NCBI GenBank assembly: GCA_017962085.1
Contig: JAGCWA010000032.1
Span: 1-64,000 of the forward strand
Length of the DNA: 64,000 bases
Origin: Paludibacteraceae bacterium
Lineage (GTDB): Bacteria > Bacteroidota > Bacteroidia > Bacteroidales > Paludibacteraceae
Direction of reading: 5' to 3'
The notes under the pieces were generated by a model. The model saw only the letters and a list, made by a program, of their open reading frames with translations. It was not told the DNA's origin and did no database searches. Of this stretch, positions 1-8,629 are shown piece after piece. The position numbers were made by a program, and so were the translations under genes. The first letter of the stretch is position 1. Each line of letters opens with the position of its first letter.

Positions 1-580
1 CTTCCACAGAATATAAAGAGTCAAAACTATCCTTAATACGTTGTTTTTTAACGACAACCACGCTGTCACCTGCCACTGTTACTCCTCGAAAGTTAATCGT
101 CACATCAGGTTCATCAATTTGATATTTCCAGAGGAACTGAAAGTCCTTTGTATAGAACAACAAACTACGATTGCCGATTTCAGGGAAAATGTATATAGAG
201 AGTTGCCTAATATATTGAGGACGTAGAATTCTTTGTTCTGACTTTATTTCACACAAGGTCTCTTTACCATTCTCTATGATCGAATACCTCTGCAAATGAA
301 CATCTTTGTCGTATTCTGTGGAATAATACAGATTTTCGCTAAAGTATTGGAAATCTCCGTATCGGGGGCTGTCCTCGTTCCATTTGCCGTCTTTGTAAGT
401 AAACTGTTTTTTGAAATGCTCTCTCTTTGTTAAGACATCGTTTTCACAAAAGACATCATCGTCAGGAGCAGCGTCAAGCAACAAATCTCCTATCTGTATG
501 TTGTGAGCGGTCACTATGATTTCCTCACCCTTCCTAAGGTAGAAATCTTTTACTTTTCCTATCTTCTTTATGTATTTCAT
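1..580 (-). CDS. Beta-propeller-like hypothetical protein, 3' part beyond window
   Basis: I translated the minus strand from the ATG at 578-580 to the window edge: 193 codons, no stop, so the C-terminal part lies outside. The protein starts MKYIKKIGKVKDFYLRKGEE and is clearly a paralogue of the next gene (672-1697): both share blocks such as KKQFTYKxGKW, YFSENLYYS, YSIIENGKETL, IYIFPEI and FLWKYQIDEP. The repeated aromatic, strand-rich blocks suggest a WD40/PQQ-like beta-propeller. No signal peptide is seen, so it is probably cytoplasmic. Function unknown. The upstream sequence is also duplicated, pointing to a recent tandem duplication. Confidence 0.8.
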   Translation of the reverse strand, partial: MKYIKKIGKVKDFYLRKGEEIIVTAHNIQIGDLLLDAAPDDDVFCENDVLTKREHFKKQFTYKDGKWNEDSPRYGDFQYFSENLYYSTEYDKDVHLQRYSIIENGKETLCEIKSEQRILRPQYIRQLSIYIFPEIGNRSLLFYTKDFQFLWKYQIDEPDVTINFRGVTVAGDSVVVVKKQRIKDSFDSLYSVE

Positions 581-651
581 TGTATATTCTCCTTGAATAA
601 AATAGTCGTTGGTTTACCCTATGGTAAATTTACAAAAAATTTCATACTCAT
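581..651. repeat. Upstream region duplicated with 1698-1768 (copy A)
   Basis: About 65 bp immediately upstream of the partial gene matches 1698-1762 upstream of its paralogue with only a few differences. It includes the stretch around ccttgaataaaatagtcgtt and atggtaaatttacaaaaaat. Copy A carries the inverted repeat TTTACC-CTAT-GGTAAA; copy B has lost it by substitutions. The shared 5' region probably holds the promoter of both genes. Confidence 0.75.
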
Positions 652-671
652 CCAACCCTTCCACACCATGT

Positions 672-1697
672 CTATCTCTGAAGAATATGCAACTCCTCTG
701 CCAACGGAACATATAAATAAACTTTGTCTTCTGTCACAATAGGGTCTTCTGTTGTCCATGCCTCCCATTCCGTTTCCATCTTTTGATATTCCAGCAGCTG
801 CATGGTCTTCAAATCGATTACTCCGATAGTGGGGACAGGGCTGTTCGATGTAAAATACATCATATTTTTGTCTATAAACGAGTGGCCATTTATTCTATCG
901 TCAGGGTTGAGCAGTTCGCTCTTTATTCCGTGTTCTGTCAACTCCCCGTTTTTAGGGTCGAGTCTCACTACAAACGTGTATCCTCCATCATCTTGCTCCA
1001 TGGCATAGATGAAACCGTCGCCACCCACCCGAAAAGATGGTTTGTACGGCAACTCTTTTGGGCCCCACTTCCGTTCTCCATTTCTGATGCAGAACGCCTC
1101 CATGGAATATTTGTATTTCGTCATACTTAGAGTTTGGCATCTAACTATTACTATAGCATCATCCACTATCGTGTAGTTTAGAGGTTGAGCTATTTCCACA
1201 TTGGGTTCATCTATTTGGTATTTCCAGAGAAATTGGAGGTCCTTGGTGTAAAATAGTAAACCCCGATCACGAATTTCAGGGAAAATATATATAGAATGTC
1301 GCTCATTGTAACGGTGCAACTTTAAACCCAATTCCGACTTTATCTCAAACAAGGTCTCTTTCCCGTTCTCGATAATAGAGTACCTCATCAATTGTTCCTC
1401 TTTATTACGTTCTCTGGAGTAATACAGGTTTTCGCTAAAGTATTGGAATTCTCCGTATCGAGGGAAGTCCTCGTCCCATTTGCCCTCTTTGTATGTAAAC
1501 TGCTTTTTGAATCCGTCTTTATCCTTTTTAGTGCTGTCTTTCTTTATCAAGACATTGTTTTCACAGAAGATATCGTCTTTAGGAGCCATATCCAATGTCA
1601 ATGCACCAATCTGCACTTTCCCTTCCGTCGCTATAACTTCCTCACCTTTCAGCAAGAAAAAATGTTTTACGCCTGCTATTTTCTTTATGTATTTCAT
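672..1697 (-). CDS. Beta-propeller-like hypothetical protein (341 aa)
   Basis: This is the full-length member of the tandem pair. The N-terminus (MKYIKKIAGVKHFFLLKGEE) is lysine-rich and lacks a signal peptide or membrane segment. The body has recurring strand-turn-strand blocks with aromatic residues and phrases like YFTSNSPVPTIGVIDLKT and FVVRLDPKNGEL, which look like blades of a PQQ/WD40-type propeller. No catalytic motif is visible. The gene is bordered by its truncated-by-window paralogue downstream and by an Lrp/AsnC gene upstream on the same strand. Function is not assigned; the fold is an inference from sequence texture. Confidence 0.75.
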   Translation of the reverse strand: MKYIKKIAGVKHFFLLKGEEVIATEGKVQIGALTLDMAPKDDIFCENNVLIKKDSTKKDKDGFKKQFTYKEGKWDEDFPRYGEFQYFSENLYYSRERNKEEQLMRYSIIENGKETLFEIKSELGLKLHRYNERHSIYIFPEIRDRGLLFYTKDLQFLWKYQIDEPNVEIAQPLNYTIVDDAIVIVRCQTLSMTKYKYSMEAFCIRNGERKWGPKELPYKPSFRVGGDGFIYAMEQDDGGYTFVVRLDPKNGELTEHGIKSELLNPDDRINGHSFIDKNMMYFTSNSPVPTIGVIDLKTMQLLEYQKMETEWEAWTTEDPIVTEDKVYLYVPLAEELHILQR

Positions 1698-1768
1698 CGT
1701 ATATTCTCCTTGAATAAAATAGTCGTTGGTCTATCCTATGGTAAATTTACAAAAAATTTCACGGACGG
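1698..1768. repeat. Upstream region duplicated with 581-651 (copy B)
   Basis: Second copy of the duplicated 5' region. It starts directly before the start codon at 1697 and is near-identical to copy A until about 1762, after which the two diverge. Together with the coding similarity it marks the unit of a tandem duplication. Confidence 0.75.
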
Positions 1769-1849
1769 ACAAGCAACGAATCCTAAACCCATCTGGAGCG
1801 GAAATGAAATACCATCATCACCAAACACAACGGGCGGAACCAGGCCGCA

Positions 1850-2314
1850 TCACTTCTCAGGCATGGACATCTGCCGACGGATCAGCTCCTTGAAAGAGAT
1901 GATGCTCTCCACCCTATCCACCTCCAAGGTTTGGATACGCTCCCGCAGGACGGAGAGCAGATGCTGGTTGTTCAGGGCGTAGATCTTCACGAGAAGGTCG
2001 TACGAGCCTGTCGTGCAATGACACTCCACCACCTCCGGAATCTTCCGCAACTCCGTCACAATCAGGTTCTCGTCCGCATGCTTCCTGAGCCTTAACCCAA
2101 TGAACGCACACGTTCCGTAGCCGATCTTCTCCGGATCCAGAACAAACTCGGACCCCTTGATCACGCCCAGCTCGGTCAGACGCTGCACCCTTTGGTGGAT
2201 GGCCGCACCCGAAACGTTGCAACTCCTCGCCACCTCCAGGAAAGGCAGACGAGCATTTTCCGCCACCATGGACAATATCTTATAGTCCAATTCGTCCAAA
2301 TCTTTCTTTTCCAT
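1850..2314 (-). CDS. Lrp/AsnC family transcriptional regulator
   Basis: A 154-aa protein of normal Lrp/AsnC length. The N-terminal winged helix-turn-helix (about residues 8-60) contains LDYKILSMVAENARLPFLEV and the recognition helix region VSGAAIHQRVQRLTELGVI. The C-terminal half (about 65-145) is the RAM/effector domain, with TGSYDLLVKIYA. Family members bind amino acids, oligomerise and bend DNA. The gene is divergent from gltB with 374 bp between them. In enterobacteria Lrp controls gltBD, so control of the neighbouring glutamate synthase operon is a reasonable inference, but no binding site was proven here. Confidence 0.92.
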   Translation of the reverse strand: MEKKDLDELDYKILSMVAENARLPFLEVARSCNVSGAAIHQRVQRLTELGVIKGSEFVLDPEKIGYGTCAFIGLRLRKHADENLIVTELRKIPEVVECHCTTGSYDLLVKIYALNNQHLLSVLRERIQTLEVDRVESIISFKELIRRQMSMPEK

Positions 2315-2688
2315 AAGTATATTATATTAAATAGGTGATCCATGCACATGCACAGTACTTACATATACAAATATACATAAATTTTCTATCTACACTAACA
2401 TTTTGACAATAAAATCACCTTGAAAATATCTTTTTGCTCAAAAGTAGAGCCAATAATGGTTATTCATAAAATTTTTTGCAAAATTGAAAATTTTACGAAT
2501 TAAAAGCAAATATAATATTTTACTTATAAATCGTAAGCAATTAGATTTAAATTTCTCTAAAGTATCAAAAAGTGGTTTTTCATACATAATTTACACTAAA
2601 ATATACACACGGAAACAACTATCATAACGAAAGTAATTTTTATTTTTGCATTACAATATGAAAGTAATTAATAATTTTTATAAACAAT
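2315..2688. promoter_or_regulatory. Divergent intergenic regulatory region, Lrp/AsnC gene and gltB
   Basis: This 374-bp AT-rich gap separates the divergent start codons. On the plus strand TATTTTTG at 2641-2648 fits the Bacteroidota -7 consensus and would start gltB transcription near 2655, giving a leader of about 35 nt; no good -33 TTTG is present at the right distance, which may indicate activator dependence. On the minus strand TATATTTG (2375-2368) is a candidate -7 box for the regulator gene, also without a clear -33. Many A/T tracts would suit Lrp-type binding. No riboswitch-like fold was recognised. Confidence 0.5.
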
Positions 2689-5600
2689 ATGTCATACACT
2701 ACACAAACAACGACGACCAAATGTCTTTACAGCAAGGAATACGAGCATGACGCATGCGGCGTAGGAATGATTGTAAACATTCAGGGCAACAAATCACACG
2801 AGCTGGTGAGCAATGCCCTAAAGGTATTGGAGAACATGCGCCACCGTGGCGCAGAAGGAAGTGATGGTAAGACAGGAGACGGCGCAGGTATCCTCCTGCA
2901 GATACCTCACGAGTTCATCTTGCTACAGGGAATCCCTGTGCCGGAGAAGGGTAAGTATGGTACTGGACTGATATTCCTGCCGCAAGACCCTGCCCAGCAA
3001 GAGGAAATCATAAAGATCCTCTTGGAAGAAATCGAGCGTGAGAACCTCACCATGATGCACCTGCGCAACGTGCCAACCAACCCTGCCTGTCTGGGCGAGG
3101 GCGCCTTGTCCACAGAGCCTAGCATCAAACAGATATTCATCACGGGTATCCCTGACAATGAGTTGCCGGACCTCGAACGTAAATTATATAAGATAAGAAA
3201 GAAGGTGGAGAACAGGGTCCACCACAAGGATTTCTACATTGTTTCCTTGTCAAGCAAGACCATCATATACAAGGGTATGCTTTCGTCCACACAGTTGAGG
3301 GAATACTTCCCTGACCTGTCCAACGAATACCTGACGAGCGGTATCGCCTTGGTGCACTCCCGATTCAGCACGAACACCTTCCCTACATGGAGCTTGGCGC
3401 AGCCTTTCCGCTTCTTGTGCCACAACGGTGAGATCAACACGATCCGAGGCAACCGTAACTGGATGAAGGCGAGGGAAAGCGTGCTCTCTTCCGAAACGTT
3501 GGGCAGCGTGGCTGAAATTTCGCCTATCGTGCAGCCTGACATGAGCGACTCCGCCTCCCTCGACAACGTGTTCGAGTTCTTCATCATGTCTGGTATGAGC
3601 CTGCCGCAAGCCATGGCGGTCCTCATCCCTGAGTCATTCAACGACAAGAACCCGATCAGCGAGAGCCTGAAGGCATTCTACGAGTACCACTCCATCCTGA
3701 TGGAGCCATGGGACGGTCCTGCCGCCCTGCTCTTCAGCGACGGACGTTATGCGGGTGGTATGCTCGACAGAAACGGACTGAGACCTTCCCGCTACCTCAT
3801 CACGAACGACGGTATGATGTTGGTGGCCTCCGAGGTGGGTGTCATGGACGTAGATCCAGCACAGATCAAGCAGAAGGGTCGCCTTCAGCCTGGTAAGATC
3901 CTCATGGTCGACACGGAGGAAGGAAAGATTTACTACGATGGGGAGTTGAAGGCTAACTTGGCCAGCGAACATCCTTACAAACAGTGGTTGGACGCTAACT
4001 GCATCCGCTTGGAGAAGCTGAAGAGCGGTAGGAAAGTGGCCAACAACGTGGAGAACTACGGCAAGAAGCTACGTAACTTCGGCTTCGGCCAGGAGGATAT
4101 CGACAAGACCATCGTGCCGATGTGTACGCAGGGTATGGAGCCTGTCGCAGCCATGGGTAACGATACTCCGTTGGCGGTTCTCTCCGACCGTCCGCAGATC
4201 TTCTTCAACTACTTCCGCCAGCAGTTCGCGCAGGTGACCAACCCTGCCATCGACCCTATCCGTGAGGAGTTGGTGATGTCACTGACGGAGTACATCGGTG
4301 CGGTCGGCAAGAACATCTTGACGCCTGACGAGAGCAACTGCAAGATGGTGCGTCTGCCCCACCCGATCCTGACGAACACTCAATTAGACATACTGTGTAA
4401 CATAAGATACAAAGGTTTCAAGACCACCAAGTTGCCTCTCCTCTTCGATGCGAAGAAGGGAGAGCGCGGACTCAGGGAGGCGTTGGACAACCTCTGCAAG
4501 AAGGCTGAGGAGTCTGTCGACGACGGAATCAACTACATCATCCTGAGCGATAAGGACTTGGACCAGAAGAGCGCGGTCGTTCCTTCTTTGTTGGCCGTCA
4601 GCGCTGTACACCACCACTTGATCGGTGCCGGGAAACGTGTTCAGACCGCATTGATCGTGGAATCAGGAGAGATCAGGGAAGTGATGCACGCCGCGTTGCT
4701 CTTAGGCTACGGTGCATCCGCCATCTGCCCATACATGACCTTCGCCGTCATCGACGACCTCGTGAAGAAGGGCAAGATCCAAGAGGATTACGAGACGGCC
4801 GAGCACAACTACATCAAGGCGGTCTGCAAGGGTCTCTTCAAGATCATGTCTAAGATGGGTATCTCCACCATACGTTCCTACAGGGGCGCGAAGATATTCG
4901 AGAGCATCGGTTTGGGCGAGAGCCTGTTGAACCAATATTTCGGCACCAACATCTCCACCATCGGTGGTATCGGTCTGAAGCACATCGCTTTAGACGCTAT
5001 CAAGCTGCATGAGGAGGCCTTCGGCAAGGAGAACAACAACGTGCTTCTCCCGAACAACGGATTGTTCGCCTACAGAAAGGACGGTATTCCTCACGCATGG
5101 ACGCCTGAGGTCATCGCGACATTACAGATCGCCACAAGAACGGGCGACTACAAGAAATACAAAGACTACACCCGATTGGTTGACTTCAAGGAGAAACCAA
5201 TCTTCATCCGTGACTTCTTCGACTACAAGAAGGCGGCGAAGCCAATCCCTGTCGAGCAGGTTGAGTCGGTCGAGAGCATCGTGAAACACTTTGTGACGGG
5301 TGCCATGTCATTCGGAGCGCTCTCCGCTGAGGCGCACGAGGCCATCGCCATCGCCATGAACCAATTGGGTACGCGAAGCAACACTGGAGAAGGTGGTGAG
5401 GACAGCCACCGCTTCCATGCGACCACGCCAGAGGGTGTGTCATTAAACTCAAAGACCAAGCAAGTGGCATCCGGACGTTTCGGTGTCACAGCTGAATATC
5501 TAGTCAATGCGGAGGAGATACAGATCAAAGTGGCACAAGGCGCTAAGCCTGGTGAGGGTGGTCAGCTCCCTGGTTTCAAGGTGAACGAGATCATCGCGAA

Positions 5601-7188
5601 GACACGTCACTCCATCCCTGGCATCTCCCTCATTTCGCCGCCGCCTCACCACGATATCTACTCCATCGAGGATTTGGCGCAATTGATCTTCGACCTGAAG
5701 AACATCAACCCACAGGCGGCAGTCTCCGTGAAGTTAGTATCGGAGAGCGGTGTGGGAACCATCGCGGCGGGTGTGGCCAAGGCGAAAGCGGACCTCATCG
5801 TCATCTCTGGTGCGGAGGGAGGAACCGGTGCGTCACCAGCCTCTTCCATGCGTTTCGCGGGTATCTCTCCTGAGATCGGTTTGGCGGAGACGCAACAGAC
5901 ATTGGCGCTCAACGGTCTGCGTGCCCAGGTTCGTCTGCAAACGGACGGACAACTCAAGACGGGACGTGACGTCATCCTCATGGCGATGTTGGGAGCCGAC
6001 GAGTTCAGCTTCGGTACATTACCGCTGATCGTATTGGGTTGCGTGATGATGAGGAAATGTAACACGAACACCTGCCCTATGGGTGTCGCCACACAAGACC
6101 CTAAGCTCCGTGAGCGTTTCCGCGGACACGCCAGCTACATCGTGAACTACTTCACGTTCCTGGCGCAGGAGGTAAGGGAATATTTGGCTGAGATGGGCTT
6201 CAAAAAATTGGAGGACATCATCGGACGTACCGATCTTATCCTTCCGAAGGAGACCAAGGACGACTCCAAGTCATCCACGTTGGACTTCACCCGTCTCCTC
6301 ACATCCGGAACAGGCAAACTCCACTTCGACGGACGTCCGTACAGCAAGGCGGAGAACCCTAAGGACGCAGAGATCATCCAACAAGCCAAATCGGCTATCG
6401 AGAACCAGCAGGAGATCACGCTGAACCTCACCATAAGGAACACCGACCGTGCCGCCGGCACACAGCTCTCAGGTCTCGTCGCTTCCCGCTACGGAGGCGC
6501 AGGATTGCCAGACTCCACGATCAACGTGCAGTTCAAGGGATCTGCGGGACAGAGCTTCGGAGCCTTCCTGGCGAAGGGTATCAGCTTCAAGTTGGAAGGT
6601 GAAGCCAACGACTACTTCGGCAAGGGATTGTGCGGTGGTAAGATCGCCATCATGCCTCCGATCCGTAGCAAGTTCAAGGCGGAGGAGAACATCATCGCGG
6701 GTAACACCGGTCTCTACGGTGCCACTTCAGGCGAGCTCTACGTCAACGGTTGCGTCGGTGAGCGTTTCGGTGTAAGAAACTCAGGAGCCATCGCGGTCAT
6801 CGAGGGCGCTGGCGACCACTGCTGCGAATACATGACCGGTGGACGGGTAGTTGTCTTGGGTCAGACAGGACGTAACTTCGGTGCCGGAATGTCAGGCGGT
6901 GTGGCCTATGTCTGGGACAAGAACCACAACTTCGACTACTTCTGTAACATGGAGATGGTGGAGCTCGGTTTGGTGGAGGAGAGCGCTAACCGCAAGGAGT
7001 TGCGTGAGCTGATCCACAAGCACTGGCTCAACACGGGATCCATCTTGGCCCGCACCATGCTCGACGACTGGAACCACTACGTGGAGGAGTTCATCCAAGT
7101 GATTCCGATCGAATACAAGCACGTGTTGCAAGAGGAGCAGTTGAAGAAGCTGCAAGACAAGATTGCGGACATTCAAAGAGACTATTAA
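2689..7188 (+). CDS. gltB: Glutamate synthase large subunit
   Basis: The 1499-aa protein is the large subunit of glutamate synthase, which makes two glutamates from glutamine and 2-oxoglutarate. It has the full family length. Cys23 in EHDACGVG is the Ntn amidotransferase nucleophile, exposed after removal of a short propeptide. The class II amidotransferase domain covers about residues 23-430, followed by the central domain, the FMN-binding barrel with GAEGGTGASP, the 3Fe-4S motif CVMMRKCNTNTCPMG (about residues 1115-1130), and the C-terminal beta-helix domain (about 1240-1480). It is first in the gltB-gltD-asnB operon. Confidence 0.98.
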   Translation: MSYTTQTTTTKCLYSKEYEHDACGVGMIVNIQGNKSHELVSNALKVLENMRHRGAEGSDGKTGDGAGILLQIPHEFILLQGIPVPEKGKYGTGLIFLPQDPAQQEEIIKILLEEIERENLTMMHLRNVPTNPACLGEGALSTEPSIKQIFITGIPDNELPDLERKLYKIRKKVENRVHHKDFYIVSLSSKTIIYKGMLSSTQLREYFPDLSNEYLTSGIALVHSRFSTNTFPTWSLAQPFRFLCHNGEINTIRGNRNWMKARESVLSSETLGSVAEISPIVQPDMSDSASLDNVFEFFIMSGMSLPQAMAVLIPESFNDKNPISESLKAFYEYHSILMEPWDGPAALLFSDGRYAGGMLDRNGLRPSRYLITNDGMMLVASEVGVMDVDPAQIKQKGRLQPGKILMVDTEEGKIYYDGELKANLASEHPYKQWLDANCIRLEKLKSGRKVANNVENYGKKLRNFGFGQEDIDKTIVPMCTQGMEPVAAMGNDTPLAVLSDRPQIFFNYFRQQFAQVTNPAIDPIREELVMSLTEYIGAVGKNILTPDESNCKMVRLPHPILTNTQLDILCNIRYKGFKTTKLPLLFDAKKGERGLREALDNLCKKAEESVDDGINYIILSDKDLDQKSAVVPSLLAVSAVHHHLIGAGKRVQTALIVESGEIREVMHAALLLGYGASAICPYMTFAVIDDLVKKGKIQEDYETAEHNYIKAVCKGLFKIMSKMGISTIRSYRGAKIFESIGLGESLLNQYFGTNISTIGGIGLKHIALDAIKLHEEAFGKENNNVLLPNNGLFAYRKDGIPHAWTPEVIATLQIATRTGDYKKYKDYTRLVDFKEKPIFIRDFFDYKKAAKPIPVEQVESVESIVKHFVTGAMSFGALSAEAHEAIAIAMNQLGTRSNTGEGGEDSHRFHATTPEGVSLNSKTKQVASGRFGVTAEYLVNAEEIQIKVAQGAKPGEGGQLPGFKVNEIIAKTRHSIPGISLISPPPHHDIYSIEDLAQLIFDLKNINPQAAVSVKLVSESGVGTIAAGVAKAKADLIVISGAEGGTGASPASSMRFAGISPEIGLAETQQTLALNGLRAQVRLQTDGQLKTGRDVILMAMLGADEFSFGTLPLIVLGCVMMRKCNTNTCPMGVATQDPKLRERFRGHASYIVNYFTFLAQEVREYLAEMGFKKLEDIIGRTDLILPKETKDDSKSSTLDFTRLLTSGTGKLHFDGRPYSKAENPKDAEIIQQAKSAIENQQEITLNLTIRNTDRAAGTQLSGLVASRYGGAGLPDSTINVQFKGSAGQSFGAFLAKGISFKLEGEANDYFGKGLCGGKIAIMPPIRSKFKAEENIIAGNTGLYGATSGELYVNGCVGERFGVRNSGAIAVIEGAGDHCCEYMTGGRVVVLGQTGRNFGAGMSGGVAYVWDKNHNFDYFCNMEMVELGLVEESANRKELRELIHKHWLNTGSILARTMLDDWNHYVEEFIQVIPIEYKHVLQEEQLKKLQDKIADIQRDY

Positions 7189-7206
7189 TCAAAGAGTAAA
7201 ACACAT

Positions 7207-7243
7207 GGAAGACGGTCAGCGCACCGTGTGGGCACCGTCTTCC
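7207..7243 (+). other. Intercistronic hairpin between gltB and gltD
   Basis: A perfect 10-bp inverted repeat (ggaagacggt at 7207-7216 and accgtcttcc at 7234-7243) with a 17-nt loop lies in the 71-bp gap between gltB and gltD. No T-run follows, so it is not a standard intrinsic terminator. It could stabilise the 3' end of a gltB transcript or tune the gltB:gltD ratio. The structure is seen; its role is inference. Confidence 0.6.
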
Positions 7244-7259
7244 CAACAGAAGATACATC

Positions 7260-8603
7260 ATGGGAAATCCAAAAGCATTTCTAACGATTCCTCGCAAAGA
7301 AGCAGGACATCGTCCCATCCAAGACAGAATCCACGACTTCGCGGAAGTGGAACAGAAACTGAACATCAAGGACCGACAGCTACAAGCCTCCCGCTGCATG
7401 GATTGCGGTGTGCCATTCTGCCACTGGGCTTGTCCGCTCGGCAACAAACAACCTGAATGGCAGGACGCTCTCTACAAGGGAGAGTGGGAAACAGCCTATC
7501 AGCTATTGCATGAGACCAATGATTTTCCTGAGTTCACAGGAAGGATATGCCCCGCATTGTGCGAGAAGGCCTGCGTCCTCAACCTCTCCATGGGTGAGCC
7601 TACCACATGTAGGGAGAACGAGTGCGCCATCATCGAGCACGCTTTTGCGGAGAACTACGTGACGATCGAGCACCCTACCCGCAACGGCAAGAAGGTGCTG
7701 GTGGTAGGTTCCGGTCCTGCCGGCTTGTCTACCGCCAACCAGCTTAACAAGAGGGGTTACGAGGTGACCGTCTACGAGAAGAACGAGGCTGCCGGCGGAT
7801 TGCTCCGCTATGGTATCCCTAACTTCAAACTCTCCAAGAACATCATCGATCGTCGTATCAAGGTGATGGAGGAGGAAGGCATCAAATTCGAATACAACAA
7901 GACGGTCGACGAGACGAAGCTGCCAGCCGGATTCGACGCTTACGTCATCTGCACGGGAACCCCTACGGCACGTGACCTGAAGATCGAGGGAAGAGAGCTG
8001 AAAGGCGTATACCTCGCCCTGGAGATGCTCAGCCAGCAGAACAGAATCTTGGCGGGCAAGAAGTTCAAGGAGAGCGAGCTGGTGAATGCGAAGGACAAGA
8101 AGGTGTTGGTGATCGGTGGTGGTGACACCGGTTCAGACTGCATCGGAACCGCTCACCGTCAGGGTGCGAAGAGCGTCACCCAGATCGAGATCATGCCTAA
8201 GCCTCCTGTAGGCGAGAACCCTTCCACCCCATGGCCTTACTGGCCGGTGATCCTCAAGACCACCACTTCTCACGAGGAGGGATGCGACCGTCGTTGGTTG
8301 CTCAACACCAACAAATTCATCGGCAAGAACGGTGTATTGACCGGCGCCGAGGTGGAAGAGGTGGAATGGGTACCAAATCCAGAGGGAGGCAGACCTATCA
8401 TGAAACCAACAGGAAAGAAGGAGGTCATCGAGTGCGACATGGTACTATTGGCCATGGGATTCCTGAAACCGGAGCACCCGGGGTTGGCGGAGAACGTGTT
8501 CCTGGCGGGCGACGCGCAGAGCGGAGCGAGCCTTGTGGTACGCGCCATCGCAAGCGGTAGGAAAACCGCCGAGGCTGTCGACCAATACTTATCATCCAAA
8601 TAA
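7260..8603 (+). CDS. gltD: Glutamate synthase small subunit
   Basis: The 447-aa flavoprotein passes electrons from NAD(P)H to GltB. The N-terminal part has two cysteine clusters for 4Fe-4S centres (CMDCGVPFCHWACP from about residue 45, and CPALCEKACVLN). Two dinucleotide folds follow: VLVVGSGPAGLSTANQL (about 145) for FAD and VLVIGGGDTGSDCIG (about 281) for the pyridine nucleotide. The C-terminal LAENVFLAGDAQSGASLVV is typical of the family. It lies 71 bp after gltB, with an intervening hairpin, and 26 bp before asnB. Confidence 0.97.
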   Translation: MGNPKAFLTIPRKEAGHRPIQDRIHDFAEVEQKLNIKDRQLQASRCMDCGVPFCHWACPLGNKQPEWQDALYKGEWETAYQLLHETNDFPEFTGRICPALCEKACVLNLSMGEPTTCRENECAIIEHAFAENYVTIEHPTRNGKKVLVVGSGPAGLSTANQLNKRGYEVTVYEKNEAAGGLLRYGIPNFKLSKNIIDRRIKVMEEEGIKFEYNKTVDETKLPAGFDAYVICTGTPTARDLKIEGRELKGVYLALEMLSQQNRILAGKKFKESELVNAKDKKVLVIGGGDTGSDCIGTAHRQGAKSVTQIEIMPKPPVGENPSTPWPYWPVILKTTTSHEEGCDRRWLLNTNKFIGKNGVLTGAEVEEVEWVPNPEGGRPIMKPTGKKEVIECDMVLLAMGFLKPEHPGLAENVFLAGDAQSGASLVVRAIASGRKTAEAVDQYLSSK

Positions 8604-8629
8604 TTGATCAACAAAAAAAATACAATGAT

